Assembly (NCBI RefSeq): GCF_002099425.1
Contig: NW_018344126.1
Coordinates: 4,614,501-4,678,500, forward strand
Length of the DNA: 64,000 nt
Reading direction: 5' to 3'
From: Phascolarctos cinereus
Taxonomy: Eukaryota > Chordata > Mammalia > Diprotodontia > Phascolarctidae
Under the pieces are notes generated by a model. It was not told the DNA's origin, ran no database searches, and saw nothing but the letters and a program-made list of their open reading frames with translations. Made by a program: the position numbers and the translations under genes. Shown one piece after another: positions 63,562-64,000 of this stretch. Every line of letters starts with the position of its first letter. The first letter of the stretch is position 1.

Positions 63562-64000
63562 ATTAGACTTGCTGCTATTACTGCTTCACAGTCTTGTTCT
63601 GAACTTGTGCCTTGCATAAGAATTGGGAAAAGGAGATTTTAAAAATATACTTTGGGAGCAGGGAGGGGAGTTATGAGCTAAGCTTAAACTTAGTTTAGTC
63701 CATCAGGTTCAGTGTTTAAAAAAAATGCAATAGGCACTTGTGGACCATAAAATCCAATTAAAAACTACTTTAATAATTAAGCATTAAAAACACATAATCC
63801 AAGAATAAAAGGGATATAAAATACAAATCCCTTCCTCAGTCACTGGATCAGGAACTTAAGAAAGCAGTTCAGGCTATTGGAGTTGAGGAAAAGACCCTGT
63901 CAGCTCCATGCTTGCTTCCCACCCAAGTCTAATCCTTTTATGGTTCAAGCTGCCAGGTGAATAGAGCCCTGGGCTGCAGGGCTGAGCTAAGGGACAAGGT
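63562..64000. other. Right end of window, unassigned
   Basis: No known family or coding motif is recognised in the last 440 bp. Confidence 0.4.

Overview
This window reads as non-coding DNA from a marsupial nuclear genome. The main evidence is the repeat content. There are many short tRNA-headed CORE-type SINEs whose heads read 'gcagctaggtggcgcagtgg', old MIR and MAR1 SINEs, L2, L3/CR1, RTE-type and marsupial-type L1/HAL1 LINE pieces, and long A/T-rich stretches with many microsatellites. Several SINEs are short, end in a simple A tail soon after a 'cttaacctcaattgcct'-like segment, and resemble the WSINE1-type SINEs of Australian marsupials. That hints at an Australian rather than an American marsupial, but I cannot name the species. 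I found no host protein-coding exon that I would defend. All coding-like segments I recognise belong to LINEs: reverse transcriptase, endonuclease, ORF1 and the L3 esterase.

Layout. 0-9.4 kb: L2 and MAR1 pieces, an L3/CR1 copy (ORF1 esterase, then ORF2 endonuclease), a Tigger1-like DNA transposon 5' end, then a large minus-strand L1 (about 4.7-9.36 kb) whose 5' UTR is joined directly to ORF2, with ORF1 missing. 9.4-18 kb: a largely repeat-poor stretch, a second older L1 3' part, possible HAL1-like debris, and an antisense L2 whose reverse-transcriptase segment is duplicated as a nearly perfect 237-bp inverted repeat 1.17 kb away. 18-24.6 kb: an RTE scrap, an unassigned family (Y), a 794-bp solo LTR with matching target-site duplications, a 188-nt pure pyrimidine tract, and a long minus-strand CR1/L3 copy with an FADD motif. 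24.6-36 kb: an unassigned family (X) in two copies, L2, an L3 copy interrupted by X, an L1 3' end, MAR1 and MIR SINEs, and a second copy of family Y. 36-48 kb: a hAT-like short element, many SINEs (one with a 17-bp perfect target-site duplication), two head-to-head RTE pieces, and a SINE inserted in a MIR. 48-55 kb: an unassigned family (W) split by a SINE and by a 1.2-kb LINE, then a HAL1-like ORF1-only L1 relative. 55-64 kb: dense SINEs, a 7SL RNA-derived pseudogene with an internal deletion, and an L2 split by about 1.2 kb of nested SINEs and microsatellites.

The window is best understood as layers of insertion: ancient L2/L3/MIR copies form the base, RTE, L1 and MAR1 copies lie on top, and A-tailed SINEs with clean duplications are the youngest layer. 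There is no operon or pathway to describe. The observations most worth following up are the 237-bp inverted duplication, the 7SL pseudogene, the ORF1-less L1 junction, the LINE-SINE pairs that share a 3' tail, and the unassigned repeat families X, Y and W.
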